A stretch of 64,000 bases of DNA, from positions 25,156,045 to 25,220,044 of the forward strand of contig NC_061784.1 in the NCBI RefSeq assembly GCF_022458985.1, in the 5' to 3' direction. The position numbers and the translations under genes were made by a program. Shown here one piece after another: positions 1 to 24,700 of this stretch (its first letter is position 1; every line of letters starts with the position of its first letter). Origin of the DNA: Mugil cephalus. Taxonomy: Eukaryota > Chordata > Actinopteri > Mugiliformes > Mugilidae. Under the pieces are notes generated by a model. It was not told the DNA's origin, searched no databases, and saw only the letters and a program-made list of their open reading frames with translations.

Positions 1-11684
<11,684 letters not shown>

Positions 11685-11873
11685 GACCCAGGGACTCAGA
11701 ACCAGAACCACTAGAACCAGACTGATGAAACGCCCTAAACATCTAAACCAGGGGGTCGGTCTCATTCAGACCAGTTTGATGTCAGGGGGTCGGACCAGTA
11801 ACACAACAGAATAACAACCTATAAGTAACAACACCTCCAGATGTTTCCTTTGTGTCAGGAATTGTCTCCATTT

Positions 11874-11879
11874 AATAAA
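11874..11879 (+). terminator. AATAAA poly(A) signal of ADAMTS2
   Basis: Canonical hexamer about 190 bp after the stop codon. It is the first AATAAA downstream, which makes a short 3' UTR plausible. Confidence 0.6.
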
Positions 11880-12289
11880 CTGAACGATTAGAAATGATCC
11901 AATGAACAACTGGACGTTTCTAAAGAGAAAGAAGTTTAGTTTCTGTTTAGTTCCAGGTCTCAGTGTCGTGTTCTGTCCACAACTCTAAAACTAACCTAAA
12001 CTGTGTGAACCTGAGGTATAACACTTAATGTCTTCCATGTAATTTTTGCACTCATCCCGGGACCAGATTAGACCCTCGGGGGGGCCTCCTCTGGCCCGCA
12101 GGCCGTATGTTTGACACCTGTGATCTGAAGCCATGAACTCTTTCATGATGTCTGCACCAAATAATCTCTGAATAAAGCAAAGTCTCATCCAGCTGCTGAG
12201 TCATTAACATCTGGATCAAACCTCTGATCCAGTCTTTGATGTCAGGTTCACCTGGTCTCACCTGGTCTCACCTGGTCCATCTACCTGTT

Positions 12290-12450
12290 GTTGATTAATT
12301 AAATGTGTCTCCATTAATTCGTCCCCATCCAGCCCTTGAGATCTGATCTCAGTTTGTGTAAATAAGCAGCAGCGCCACCATGTGGTCAGTAGAATATTGT
12401 ATCAGCTGCTGTCTCTGATGGATCTCTACCTACCACTGGACCAGAACCAG
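12290..12450 (-). repeat. Interspersed repeat, inverted copy B
   Basis: Reverse-complement partner of the copy at 432-545. A ~45-bp segment (about 12321-12365) is present here and absent there, so one copy has an indel. Lies between ADAMTS2 and NDUFA2. Confidence 0.75.
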
Positions 12451-12935
12451 GAACAGCTGGTTCTAGTTTACTGTGGTTCTCAGCTCCAGGTCCAGAACCT
12501 TTTAAAGGCTCATTATGAACAGACGTCACTCATTCAGGATCATTTCAGGATGAATGATTTCAGCTCCTCTTCTGGTGAGTTTTTGTCTTTAATGGGACCA
12601 GGACCTGGACTCCAACCTGGACTGTAGAGACCAGACCAGGACTGATAATGGACGGTGTGACTACGTCCATGAAGACTTTACATTTGACCAATGGGGGCAC
12701 AGACAGTAACCATGGCAACGTGAATGTTACTTTCATCACTGTGTAAACCAGAACCCGCCTGCCTACGTATGAGGCATCATGTCATTGATCCATAGAACGG
12801 AGTCACATCCACAGACTGAATCCTAGAATCTGATCTATGAGACTGAAGAGAAATAAATAGTAGGTCTACTTTAAAATGTCTCAGTGTTCACATGCTGATA
12901 GTTAGATTAATTTCCATCCATGCTACTCATTGTCA

Positions 12936-13190
12936 GGATAAACTCAGGGTTTATCAGTGGAGACTGTGCCTGTCAGGATAAACTCAGGGTTTATTAGTGG
13001 AGGCTGTGCCTGTCAGGATAAACTCAGGGTTTATTAGTGGAGGCTGTGCCTGTCAGGATAAACTCAGGGTTTATTAGTGGAGGCTGTGCCTGTCAGGATA
13101 AACTCAGGGTTTACTGGTGGAGGCTGTGCCTGTCAGGATAAACTCAGGGTTTACTGGTGGAGGCTGTGCCTGTCAGGATAAACTCGGGGC
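12936..13190 (+). repeat. 41-bp minisatellite upstream of NDUFA2
   Basis: Six to seven copies of a unit starting TGTCAGGATAAACTCAGGGT and ending GGAGGCTGTGCC. The last copy ends about 35 bp before the NDUFA2 start codon, so the array sits in the presumed promoter. Confidence 0.92.
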
Positions 13191-13221
13191 TGTAAAACCC
13201 TGTGTTCGTCCTTGACACGAT

Positions 13222-13237
13222 CCAAGATGGCGGCCGC
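13222..13237 (+). promoter_or_regulatory. YY1-like motif overlapping the NDUFA2 start codon
   Basis: The sequence CCAAGATGGCGGCCGCC matches the AAGATGGCGGC YY1 motif typical of TATA-less housekeeping promoters, with the ATG inside the motif. No TATA box is seen upstream. Position and motif are seen; YY1 binding is inferred. Confidence 0.55.
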
Positions 13238-14621
13238 CGCAGTGAGAGCTCTGGGCTCCGGTCTGAGTAAAAACCTCCGAGAGATCCGGCTTCACCTCTG
13301 CCAGACCTCCGCGGCCAGTCAGGGGGCCAGGTGAGCTCCGATCCGGCGTCCTGGGCGGGGGGGGACCAGCCTGGACTGGTTATCCAGACAGTCCAGAGGG
13401 ACGGAGGACAGCTAACAGCTAACGGCTAATAGCTAATCGCTAACAGTATTGACCAGGTTCATTAAATCCGCGGACGTTTACAGCTCGGAGATGAAACAAG
13501 AATGAAACGTTATCAAGATTATTACAGATAATTGCGTTTTGTTTTGTTTTTTTAAACATATTTAAACTCATATGTCTGTAATGTCAACAACAGTGCCACC
13601 GGTTACCGTAATAACTGTAGTGTGTGCGCAATATGCTCGCTAGTGCTCTCTATCCGGCTACCGTAATAACTGTTGTTCTAGTCTGTGCGCAGCATTAATT
13701 TTCTCCTTCATGACACATTAACATCGGGGACATTCTCAGGGACATTTTTATCCGGGGACAGATCATCCCCAACCGGGACTGTCCCCAGGAACTGAGCTAA
13801 CAGCTAACAGCTAACTGCTGCTAACACCTGTATGACCTGTTAGCAGTTAGTTAGCATCAGAGAAAGAGCGGGGCTAACAACCAGGGTCAGAGGTCAGAGG
13901 TCATCGAGTCCTGACCCGTGTGTGTGTGCGTGTGTGTGTGCGCGCGCGCGTGTGTGCGTGTGCGTGCGTGTGTGTGCGTGTGTGTGTGTGTGCGTGCGTG
14001 TGTGTGCGTGTGTGTGTCTGTGTGTCTGTGTCTGTGTGTGTGTGCGTGTGTGTCTGTGTGTGTGTGTGTGTTTATGTGTGTCTGTGTGTGTGCGTGTGTG
14101 TCTGTGTGTGTGTGTGTGTTTATGTGTGTGTGTGTGTTTGTGTGCTTGTGTGTGCGTGTGTGTCTGTGTGTGTCTGTGTGTGTGCGTGTGCGCGTGTGTG
14201 TGTGTCTGCATGTGTCTGCGTCTCTGTGTGTGTGTTTGTGTGCGTGTGCGTGTGTGTATGTGTGCGTGTGTGTGTGTGTGTTTCAGAGACTTCGTGGAGC
14301 AGAACTATGTGGCCCTGAAGAAGTCCAACCCAGACTTCCCCTTCCTGATCCGAGAGTGTTCTGGAGTCCAGGCCCGGCTCTGGGCCCGATACGGTGAGAT
14401 GTGGCCCCTCTAGCCCCCATGACGTTCACCTGAAAGAAACTGTCCTCCATTTTGGTTCCCACGTCCACCATGATGATGGTTTAACCTGGTTTAAGCTGAT
14501 CCTCATTAATAAACCGTGTGTTTCTTCAGATTTCGGTAAAGAGAGCAGCGTCTCTGTGGACAACATGTCGGCCGACCAGGTGACTAAAGCTCTGCAGACT
14601 CTGGCTCAGTCCAAACCTTGA
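13227..14621 (+). CDS. ndufa2: NDUFA2, complex I accessory subunit B8
   Basis: Accessory subunit of mitochondrial NADH:ubiquinone oxidoreductase, a small thioredoxin-fold protein of the matrix arm. Three exons: 13227-13330, 14287-14393, 14530-14621. Joined length is 303 nt, i.e. 100 aa plus stop, against 99 aa in human as I recall. The sequence reads [10 protein letters not shown], then [48 protein letters not shown] and [15 protein letters not shown], which are the conserved family blocks. The two Cys of this family (LCQTS and RECSG) are present. Intron 1 is mostly a GT repeat. It lies 1.5 kb downstream of ADAMTS2 and 1.35 kb upstream of IK, all on the same strand; the NDUFA2-IK adjacency is also found in human. 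Confidence 0.96.
13917..14282 (+). repeat. (GT)n-rich microsatellite in NDUFA2 intron 1
   Basis: About 365 bp of GT/GC/TCTG dinucleotide-type sequence leading directly into the acceptor tttcag at 14281-14286. Alternating purine-pyrimidine on this scale can form Z-DNA. Confidence 0.95.
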
Positions 14622-15971
14622 CCCCCCCACCCCCACCTGCTGGCAGTGGTTCAGTCCAGGACTGACTCACCTGAGCCCTTCAGTCAGTTTCTGTGTGTAA
14701 ATGTGTTTATTAAATGAATTAAAGTGTTGCTCTCTGCTGGTTTATGTTTCTCTGATGATGATCCTAATGTTTCTAAATGAAGTGTCATGGCTGAGATAAT
14801 ACGTATAATGGGACATTATTAGTAGTAAACATTTACACACAACACTAAACATTTATAATGTAGTCAAGTCAATAATTTAGATAATCTCGGTCAGATCCAA
14901 GACAGATGTGAAAAAAGCCCCAAACTCCAAACATTAGATTGATGCAAAATAAACACAGTGACTTTAAAACTGAGACTGAGATAGACTTTAATGATTCACA
15001 GGGGAAATGACTCAGTAGTTAGGAGTTAGTTACACACAAAATAAAAAATCATAAGTAAAAAGAATGATAGTGTAAGAAAAAGTGGTGGATATGGAAGAAT
15101 AAACTAAATAATGTCCATTAACATGAAGGACTTGGAGTAATAACCGTTACAGGAAGTGAGTAGTTGTAATCAAACCAGCATTTAAAGGGTTAAAATCACA
15201 GGACAAAAGCAGAAACACGAATGAGTTCAGTTTGTGTAACGGGACTTCTCCAGCTGGTCCTGGAGGTCCTGCAGCGGCTGCAGCGGCTCCACCGGCCGCT
15301 AGAGGGCAGCGTCTCCCCGGATCAGTCCTCAGCAGCAGGAGGCTGGAAATAAAAGCAGTCAGGATCAAAACGGCCTTAAAACACCAGAATTCCATCATCT
15401 GACACAGAGTTCATTGAATTAATGTATAAGAAGTTGTACACAGCTCAGTGCTCAGTGAAATGTAGGTAGTACTACAGATAGTACTACAGATAGTACTACA
15501 TTCCACACTGCAACAAGACACAAAGAAAATATAGGTATCAATGTATAACTGAGAAATCAAATCAAATTGGATAAAACAGTTGTTATATCTAAATGCTAAA
15601 AGTTAAAACCTGGACTGTCCTGTCCTTGTCTGTCTCTGTCCTGTCCTTCCCTGTCCTTTCCTTTCTGTCCTGTCCCCTGTCCCCTGTCCCCTGTCCCTGT
15701 CCCCTGTCCCCGTCCCTGTTAATGGTCTAACGAAGTCACGAGGTTCAGCTCCAGCCTGGAGCTGCAGTACCCGACTCCTCCTGTGGGGCGCTATGTCCGT
15801 CTGGGCTGTGAGCGTAGACGAAGAAGAAGAGGAGGAGGTGGCAGAGGAAGTAGAAGAAGAAGAGGAGGCTAATGCTAACCTGCTTCTAACCGGCCGCAGG
15901 TTAAACACGGACCGTTGTTTCTTCTGGTTTTATGATTCAAGTCGCGTCTTCTCACAGCGGAGGAGCGAGAG
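14622..15971. other. NDUFA2-IK intergenic region
   Basis: Contains ATTAAA at 14709-14714 as a probable NDUFA2 poly(A) signal, a short TACTACAGATAG repeat near 15460-15500 and a CCCTGTC repeat near 15660-15720. Further on is a GAAGAAGAGGAGG coding-like stretch (15793-15870) that reads as an upstream ORF overlapping the IK start in another frame. No conserved gene is seen. Confidence 0.6.
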
Positions 15972-18112
15972 ATGCCGGAAAGTAAGTCTGTTAGCTCGAG
16001 GTTCATTAGCATGTTAGCATCACTGATAGCAGCGCTGTTAGCACTACATTTAGCATCACGGTTAGCATCACAGGTAGCACCACTTTAGCATCGTCGATCT
16101 ATAAGTTTATAGATCTTCACATCTTTAACTCCGTTAATCCCGGATGAACTCTCATATTAATTATATTATGTTCATTTTAGCGGAGGATAGAAGCGTCAGC
16201 GGGTTTTATCTGCCCGTTAAGCTTAGCTTAGCTTAGCTTAGCTTAGCTTAGCTTAGCTTAGCTCGGCTAGCTGAACGTTGATTTAACATAAATAAAGAAT
16301 AAAACATGATATTAAACCTCCACAGTTGTGAACATTGTTGACCTCGAGTCACAGTTTAAGTAATTTAAATGTTGATTCTAATAATTAATGAGCGGGTAAT
16401 AAACCGGATTAAAATATGAAAACATGTAAACTAATAATAGAAAGTTACTTAATTAGAACAATATATCACAGAATAAAGCAAACAGACTCATTTATGTAGA
16501 TAATGTGGTACATAGAGGAGGTCCTGGCTCAACATTCAATAAAGAGACTCATGATAAAACACATTTTTACTCATTAAACTAAAGTATGTGAATTCTGTGA
16601 CATGTCATAAAAAAGAAGGTTTCACCTAAATGACATGTTAATAAAACTTTCTTCCTCCGTTTCTCATCAATGAGCTGATACACGCGATGTTTTTTTCCTC
16701 ATTGTTTTAAAGGATCAACATCATTAGATATTAGATTATATTAAATTAGATTCATCCCAGTATAAACATGCACTACCGGTCACACTGAACATGATTCAGT
16801 TTATTGTGTCATTCCACTCTGAAATAAAAGCATAGAACGAATAAACACTTTGAGTTGAAAAAGAAATCATGGACCATAATGTTTTCTAACCTTTGACTCA
16901 TCAGAGCAGCAGCTTTGGCAGATTTAACAGCTGAACACACTTGTTTCCGTTCTTTCTACAATAGAATCACATATTGTTCAGAAAGTTCTTCCTGAGTCTG
17001 TGTGAGAAGTTCCTATAAATGTGTGGTTCTGGGCGGCTGCATGTTCTCACTCTTCTGTCCAGTTCATCATAAACCAGCTGGATGGTTTGAGTCTGGAGAC
17101 TGTGGCTCCATGTTCTCCAGCTTTGTTCCTGAGGTAGCGTTAGCGTTAGCGTAGCTTGGACTTGTGTTCTGGGTCATTATCTTGCTGTAGGAGGAACCTC
17201 TGACCATCCAGGCGTAGACCAGAGGGTTCTGCACGGCTGCAGATGCTGTGGTTCTGTTCTGGTTCTGGTTCAGGGTCACTCTGTACAAGTCACCGACCCT
17301 GGATCCAGACCATCACACGTCTTCCTCCATGTTTGACAGTGATGTCACACACTGTGGAACCGTCCTCTCGTCTACTCGACGCCGTACAAACATCCTGAGT
17401 GATGAACCGAAGACTTGAAATCTTGATGCATCAGTCCATAAAACCTCTTCCAGTCTTCAGGAGTCCAGTGTTTCATGGCCCAGGAGAGTCTCTGTGTCTT
17501 ACTCTGACGTCTTAGCAGTGACTTTCTGCTGCAACTCGTCCTGTCAGACCTGCAGCTCCAAGTCTCCTTGTTTACTACGACTGCTAAGCTGAGCTTGAAG
17601 CTGTCGTCCTGTTGCCGTCATCATTCAAGCTGTTAACTCTCAGAAACTCGTCCTCTGATCCAGTTGTGTCTTTGGTTCTGTCAGACGCTTCCTGTCAGAG
17701 TTTCCTCCAGTTTCTGAAGAAACCTGTTCTCACTGACACCTTGACTTTCTTTGCAGTTTCCCTGTAGGAAAGACCTACATGTTTAAGTCTTATGATGCTC
17801 TGTCCTGTTCCCCTGATGCTCATGGAGTCTGGTACCACAGTGTTTTCCATCACGGCCTTTATGGAACCTTCACTGCTGCAGAACAGCTTTAAACTGTGAA
17901 CACACTTCATGTTCCCTGAAAAAGGCCTTTTTGTATGATTCTGAAATGTACATTTTTCATTTTATCAGTTTTGCGAAACCAAACCTTTTTTTTTTTAACC
18001 TCTGGCTGATCAGTACTTATCTTTGTACCATTTCAAGCTATTAGCTACACTGAGCTTACACGACTTGAACTGCAGTAAATAACTGGACAAATTAGGGTGT
18101 TGTAAAACATTT

Positions 18113-18173
<61 letters not shown>

Positions 18174-21100
18174 ACACACACAATGTAAAACCACGACAGT
18201 AAAACCTGTAAATTGGTTTAAAACTGTTTCTGAATCACCATTAAGTTCATGAGGGAAAATGATCATTTGTACATGTTTTTTTTCTACTATAATAAAAGGC
18301 TTGAACTGCTTTTAACAGAAATATATGGAGGATTTCTCTGGCAGCAGAAACCACAGTGTTCACATTCAGTTCTCATAAAGAAAATAGTTACAGTTAGAAC
18401 ATAGTTTGTACAACTGTTGAATGAACGTAGTGATAGAAATATATAATATATAATATATAACATAATATTAATATTTATAATGTGTAAACATATTAGTGCT
18501 GTGAAAGGATTCAAACCTTTAATCAGATTAATCAGATTAAATCTCCTCTGGTTTAATCTCTTTTGGTTCGTTTCATTGTTGATGATCAGACTCCAGGAAG
18601 AAGAGAATATATCTGCACTGAACGAGTTCATTTAACACAACTCAACAACTTTTGTGTCTTGTTTTTGTCCAAACATGTGTTCACATTAATGTGTCCCTGT
18701 CCCTCTCTAGACAAACCAGAGGTAATTTATGGAACTGCAGTAGCTTACATACCTGATCAGTTAGGATGGATGGATGGATGCATGGATGGATGGATGGATG
18801 ATGGATGGATGGATGGATGGATGGATGATGGAGGATGGATGGATGATGGATGGATGGATGGATGGATGATGGATGATGGGTGATGGGTGGATGGATTGAT
18901 GATGGAGGATGGATGATGGATGGATGGATGGGTGATGGGTGGATGATGGATGATGGATGGATGGATGGATGGATGATGATGGATGGATGGACGGATGATG
19001 GAGGATGGAGGATGGGTGGAGGATGGATGAATGGAGCGAGTCGTCTGTGTCCTAATAAAACCTAGACGTCCTATAACATTGTTATTTGTGCCTGATCAAT
19101 AAAGTTTGATTCATTCAACCAGGAGTCGGAGGCGGATTGTGTGTTTGATAAATGAATGAACGTGTTCTTGATTCCAGCTGAGAGCTACTCCAACCCTCTG
19201 GCCCCCGAGGGCCACGAGGTGGACGACCCCCGAGCCGCCGCCGCTCAGTCCAAACTCACCAACGATGACTTCAGGAAGTTACTGATGACGCCCAGGGCGG
19301 CGCCCTCCTCGGCTCCGCCCTCCAAGTCCAGACACCATGAGTGAGACTCTTCTTCATTATTTATTTATTTATTTATTAACTCAACAATCAAACTGACTTT
19401 ACCCACATGCCGTGGACGGTTCTTTCCCAGAATGCCGAGGGACTACAATGAGGATGAGGATCCTGCTGCGAGGAGGAGGAAGAAGAAGAGGTGAGTCGTT
19501 AGCCACCGTTAGCTGCTGTTAGCTGCTGCTAGTAGTTACATGGCCTTAATCTGATCTATTGTGTCGTTGTAGCTACTATGCTAAGCTACGTCAGCAGGAG
19601 ATGGAGAGAGAGAGAGAACTGGCTGAGAAGTACCGTGACCGAGCGAGAGAGAGACGAGACGGCGTCAACAAGGACTACGAAGAGACGGAGCTAATTAGCA
19701 CTACAGCTAACTACAGAGCTGTAGGGCCCACGGCTGAGGCGTGAGTAATGCTAACTAGCCTGTCTCTGTAGAGACAGCTGATGCTAACTAGCTTGTCTCT
19801 GTAGAGGTAGCTCATGCTAACTAGCCTGTCTCTGTAGAGATAGATCATGCTAACTAACGTGTCTCTGTAGAGGTAGCTCATGCTAACTAGCGTGTCTCTA
19901 TGGAGTTAGCTCATGCTAACTAGCGTGTCTCTGTAGAGATAGTTGATGCTAACTAGCGTGTCTCTGTAGAGATAGTTGATGCTAACTAGCGTGTCTCTGT
20001 AGAGGTAGCTCATGCTAACTAGCCTGTCTCTGTAGAGTTAGCTGATGCTAACCAGCGTGTCTCTGTAGAGTTAGCTCATGCTAACTAGCCTGTCTCTGTA
20101 GAGTTAGCTCATGCTAACTAGCCTGTCTCTGTAGAGATAAGTCTGCTGCTGAGAAGCGTCGTCAGCTGATCCAGGAGTCCAAGTTTCTGGGAGGTGACAT
20201 GGAGCACACTCACTTGGTGAAAGGACTCGACTTCGCTCTGTTACAGAAGGTGAGAAGAAGGAGGAGGAGACCATGACCTCTGACCTACTGCCTTAGTCAC
20301 CTACTGACCTACTGACCTCTGACCTTTGTGTGTGACAGGTCAGAGCTGAAATCACCAGTAAAGAGAAAGAAGAAGAAGACATGATGGAGAAAGTCCAGAA
20401 AGAAGCAAAGTAAGAACAAACTGTCCTCTAAACTTTGACCTCTGTCTTCTGTCCTCTGACCTGTCTTCTGTCTTCTGTCCTCTGACCTGTCTTCTGTCCT
20501 CCTCCAGGAAGGACGTGGAACCTGAGGAGAAGATCGAGTTTAAGACTCGTCTTGGTGAGTTTCTGCATCTGACATGTCCAACGCTAACATTAGTATTAGC
20601 ATATTAGAATGATCATGCTAACCATAGCTTATTGGAATGATCATGCTAACGTTAGTGTTAGCGTGTTGGAATGATCATGCTAACCATAACGTGTTGGAAT
20701 GTTCATGCTAACGTTAGTGTTAGCTTGTTGGAATGATCATGCTAACATTAGTGTTAGCGTGTTGGAATGATCATGCTAACCATAGCTTGTTGGAATGATC
20801 ATGCTAACCATAACGTGTTGGAATGTTCATGCTAACGTTAGTGTTAGCTTGTTGGAATGATCATGCTAACAGTAGCGTCTTAGAATGGTTAGTCTTGGCG
20901 TGTTGGAATGCTCATGCTAACGTTAGTGTTAGCGTGTTGGAATGTTCATGCTAACATTAGTGTTAGCGTGTTGGAATGATCATGCTAACCATAGCTTGTT
21001 GGAATGATCATGCTAACCATAGCGTATTAGAATGATCATGCTAACCATAGCTTGTTGGAATGATCATGCTAACAGTAGCGTCTTAGAATGGTTAGTCTTG

Positions 21101-21730
21101 GCGTGTTGGAATGCTCATGCTAACGTTAGTGTTAGCGTGTTGGAATGATCATGCTAACGTTAGTGTTAGCGTGTTGGAATGATCATGCTAACGTTAGTGT
21201 TAGCGTGTTGGAATGATCATGCTAACCATAGCTTGTTGGAATGATCATGCTAACGTTAGTGTTGGCGTGTTGGATTGATCATGCTAACGTTAGCGTGTTG
21301 TCTCTGGCCCCGCCCCCAGGGAGGAACATCTACCGTGTGGTGTTCAGGTCTTGTCAGGTGGAGAGGAACGAGCTCTTCCTCCCGGGGAGGATGGCCTACG
21401 TGGTCGACCTGGACGACGAGTTCACCGACACCGACATCCCCACAACTCTGATCCGCAGCAAGGCCGACTGTCCCAGCATGGAGGTAGGACATGTCCCCCA
21501 CTACGTCCCCCACTACGTCCCCCCCGATGTGGTGCCAGTGAGTTTTTAGTTAGCTTAGCATCCTTAGCTCGACTGCTGGACGTGTCTAAAGTTTGTCTGG
21601 ACTTCAGCTCTAAAGATGCAACAAAGAGGAAACACCATAGCATAGCATAGCATAGCATAGCATAGCGTAGCGTAGCATTTTGTTAAAGGACCAGAGATGT
21701 AGCGTCTCTGATGAGACACACGACACTGGT

Positions 21731-21761
<31 letters not shown>

Positions 21762-24700
21762 CATTATTTTTATTATTTTTATACTGGTTCATTTGTTTCT
21801 TATTTATATTGTCACTGTCTGTCCCTCTGTCTGTTTCTGTCCCTGTCCCTCTGTCCCTCTCTGTCTCTGTCTCTGTCCATGTCCCTCTGTCTCTGTCCCT
21901 CTCTGTCCCTCTCTGTCCCTCTCCCTCTCTGTCCCTCTCCCTCTCTGTCCCTGTCCCTCTCTTTTCCTCTCTGTCTCTGTCCCTCTGTCCCTCTCTGTCC
22001 CTGTCCCTCTGTTCCTCTCTGTCTCTGTCCCTGTCCCTCTCTGTCCCTCTCTGTCCCTGTCCCTCTCTGTCCCTGTCTGTCTCTGTCCTTCTCTCCCTGC
22101 CCCTCTTTGTCCCTGTCCCTCTGTCCTTATTCGTCTCTGTCCCTCCTCTGTCCTTCCTCTTGCTCCTGTCCTGTCTGTCCTTCCTCTGTCCCTCTGTCCC
22201 TTTTTCTCTGTTCCCTGCTCCATCCTGTCCCTCTCTGTCTCTTTCCCTCTCTGTCCCTGTCTGTCCCTCCTTGTCCCTGTCTGTCCCTCTGTCCCTGTCC
22301 CTCTGTCCCTCTCTGTCCCTCAGGCCCAGACGACTCTGACCACCAATGACATCGTGATCTCTAAACTGACCCAGATCCTGTCCTACCTGAGACAGGGGAC
22401 ACGGCACAAGAAGATCAAGAAGAAGGACAAGGGTGAGTAGGTGGACAGGTCCTGGTCCTGGGCCTGGTCCCAGTCCCTCCTGTCCCTGTCCTGGTCCTGG
22501 TCCTGGTCCCGTCCCACTTCATGTCTGAGACAAGTTGTTCTGATGTTTCAGGTAAAGTGGACGAGAAGAGACCTCCTGATGCTCCTGATGCTGATCTCAG
22601 GTCAGTGCTCCTCCTCCTCCTCCTCCTCCTCCTCCTCCTTCTCTTCCTCCTCCTCCTCCACCTCCACCTCCTCCTCCTCCTCTTCTACCTCCTCCTCATC
22701 TTCTACCTCCTCCTCCTCCTCCTCTTCTACCTCCTCCTCCACCTCCACTTCCTCCCCCTCCACCTCCTCTTCTACCTCCACCACCTCCTCTTCTACCTCC
22801 TCTACCTCCTCTTCTACCTCCTCCATCTCCTCCTCCATCTCCTCCTCCACCTCCTCCTCTTCCTCCTCCTCTTCCTCCTCCTCATCTTCCATCTCCTCCT
22901 CCTCCACCTCCTCCTCCTCGTCCTCCCTCTCACTCTGTCTGTCTTTCAGTATCTTTGAGGACATCGGGGACTACATCCCGTCCACGGCCTCGTCCTCCAA
23001 ACCTCCCAAAGACAAGGACAGACACCGGGACAGAGAGAGAGACAGGGACAAGGACAGAGACAGAGACAGAGAGAGAGACAGAGAGGACGACACCAAGAGG
23101 AGACACAACTACTTTGAGAAACCACGGACGGAAGAGGTGGGAGGAGGGGGGAGGTAGGAGGGGGAGGGGGGTGGGGGGTGCAGGTGGTTGTGTTGTGTTG
23201 TGTTTGTGTTTGTGTCTAACTGTGTGTTTGTCCTTGTGCAGGTGATGGAGGTGGATGCAGGTAAATATCTTTACATTATCATTATTATTGTTATTATTAA
23301 CGGACCAATCAGTGACCAGCGTTGTTCTCCAGGCCCCGCCTCCCTCAGAGAACACATCAAGATGATCAATGAGAAGTTTGCAGGAGCAGCCGGCAGCCAA
23401 TGGCAGAGCCAGGAGCCATATCCTTCATTTCTATTGGACGCCTCCACCAGGGGGAGGGGCTACACCCCCTACATTGTACCACTAGAAGTAGCAGTAGTAC
23501 TCGAGTACTATAGTAGTATGGTAGTACTCTTGTAGTACCTGTAGTAGTACCTGTAGTAGTACCAGTAGTAGTACTGTAGTAGTACCAGTAGTAGTACCAG
23601 TAGTAGTACTGTAGTAGTACTGTAGTAGTACCAGTAGTAGTACCAGTAGTAGTACTGTAGTAGACCTGTAGTACTGTAGTAGTACCAGTAGTAGTACTGT
23701 AGTAGTACCAGTAGTAGTACTGTAGTAGTACCAGTAGTAGTACCAGTAGTAGTACCAGTAGTAGTACTGTAGTAGTACCAGTAGTAGTACTGTAGTAGTA
23801 CCAGTAGTAGTACTCTTGTAGTACTGTAGTAGTACCAGTAGTAGTACTGTAGTAGACATGTAGTACCAGTAGTAGTACTGTAGTAGTACCAGTAGTAGTA
23901 CTGTAGTAGTACCAGTAGTAGTACTGTAGTAGACCTTAACCAGAGTGAACTGGTTCTCAGAGGAGAGATTCTAAAGAACAACTGGGTGATTTCTTTGGAG
24001 GATCCAACTCCTACGCTGAGTGTTACCCTGCTACGTAAGATACACAACTACTGCTACACACACTACACAACGTCTGCACACCTCCCAGTACCTCCTAGTA
24101 CCCTCTAGTACCTCCTAGTACCTCTTAGTACCCTCTAGTACCTCCTAGTACCCTCTAGTACCTTCTAGTACCTCCTTGTACCCTCTAGTACCTCCTAGTA
24201 CCCTCCTAGTACCTTCTAGTACCTCCTAGTACCCTCTAGTACCTCCTAGTACCCTCCTAGTACCTTCTAGTACCTCCTAGTACCCTCTAGTATCCTCTAG
24301 TACCTCCTAGTATCCTCTAGTACCCTCCTAGTACCTCCTAGTACCTCGTAGTACCCTCTAGTACCTCCTAGTACCCTCTAGTACCTCCTAGTACCTCCTA
24401 GTACCCTCTAGTACCCTCTAGTACCCTCTAGTACCCTCCTAGTACCCTCTAGTACCCTCCTAGTACCCTCTAGTACCTCCTAGTACCCTCTAGTACCTCC
24501 TAGTACCCTCTAGTACCTCCTAGTACCCTCTAGTACCTTCTAGTACTTCCTAGTACCCTCTAATACCTCCTAGTACCCTCTAGTACCTCCTAGTACCCTC
24601 TAGTACCTCCTAGTACCTCCTAGTACCCCCTAGTACCCTCTAGTACCCTCCTAGTACCCTCTAGTACCCTCCTAGTACCCTCCTAGTACCTCGTAGTACC

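Larger units (their letters stand above)
15982..19177 (+). other. IK intron 1
   Basis: A 3.2-kb intron after a 10-nt coding exon (ATGCCGGAAA). It holds a GCTTA pentamer array, a decayed Tc1-like transposon, a GT microsatellite, and a GGAT satellite near its 3' end. Nothing else gene-like is seen. Confidence 0.85.

Noticed and set aside
15793-16017. Acidic ORF just upstream of and overlapping the IK start
   Set aside because: Glu-rich from a GAAGAGGAG repeat and in another frame from IK; at most an upstream ORF, no evidence of a protein.
21610-22440. Leu/Ser/Pro and Arg/Asp/Glu ORFs on both strands
   Set aside because: Products of the CTGTCC repeat; the real coding part is only exon 22324-22432.
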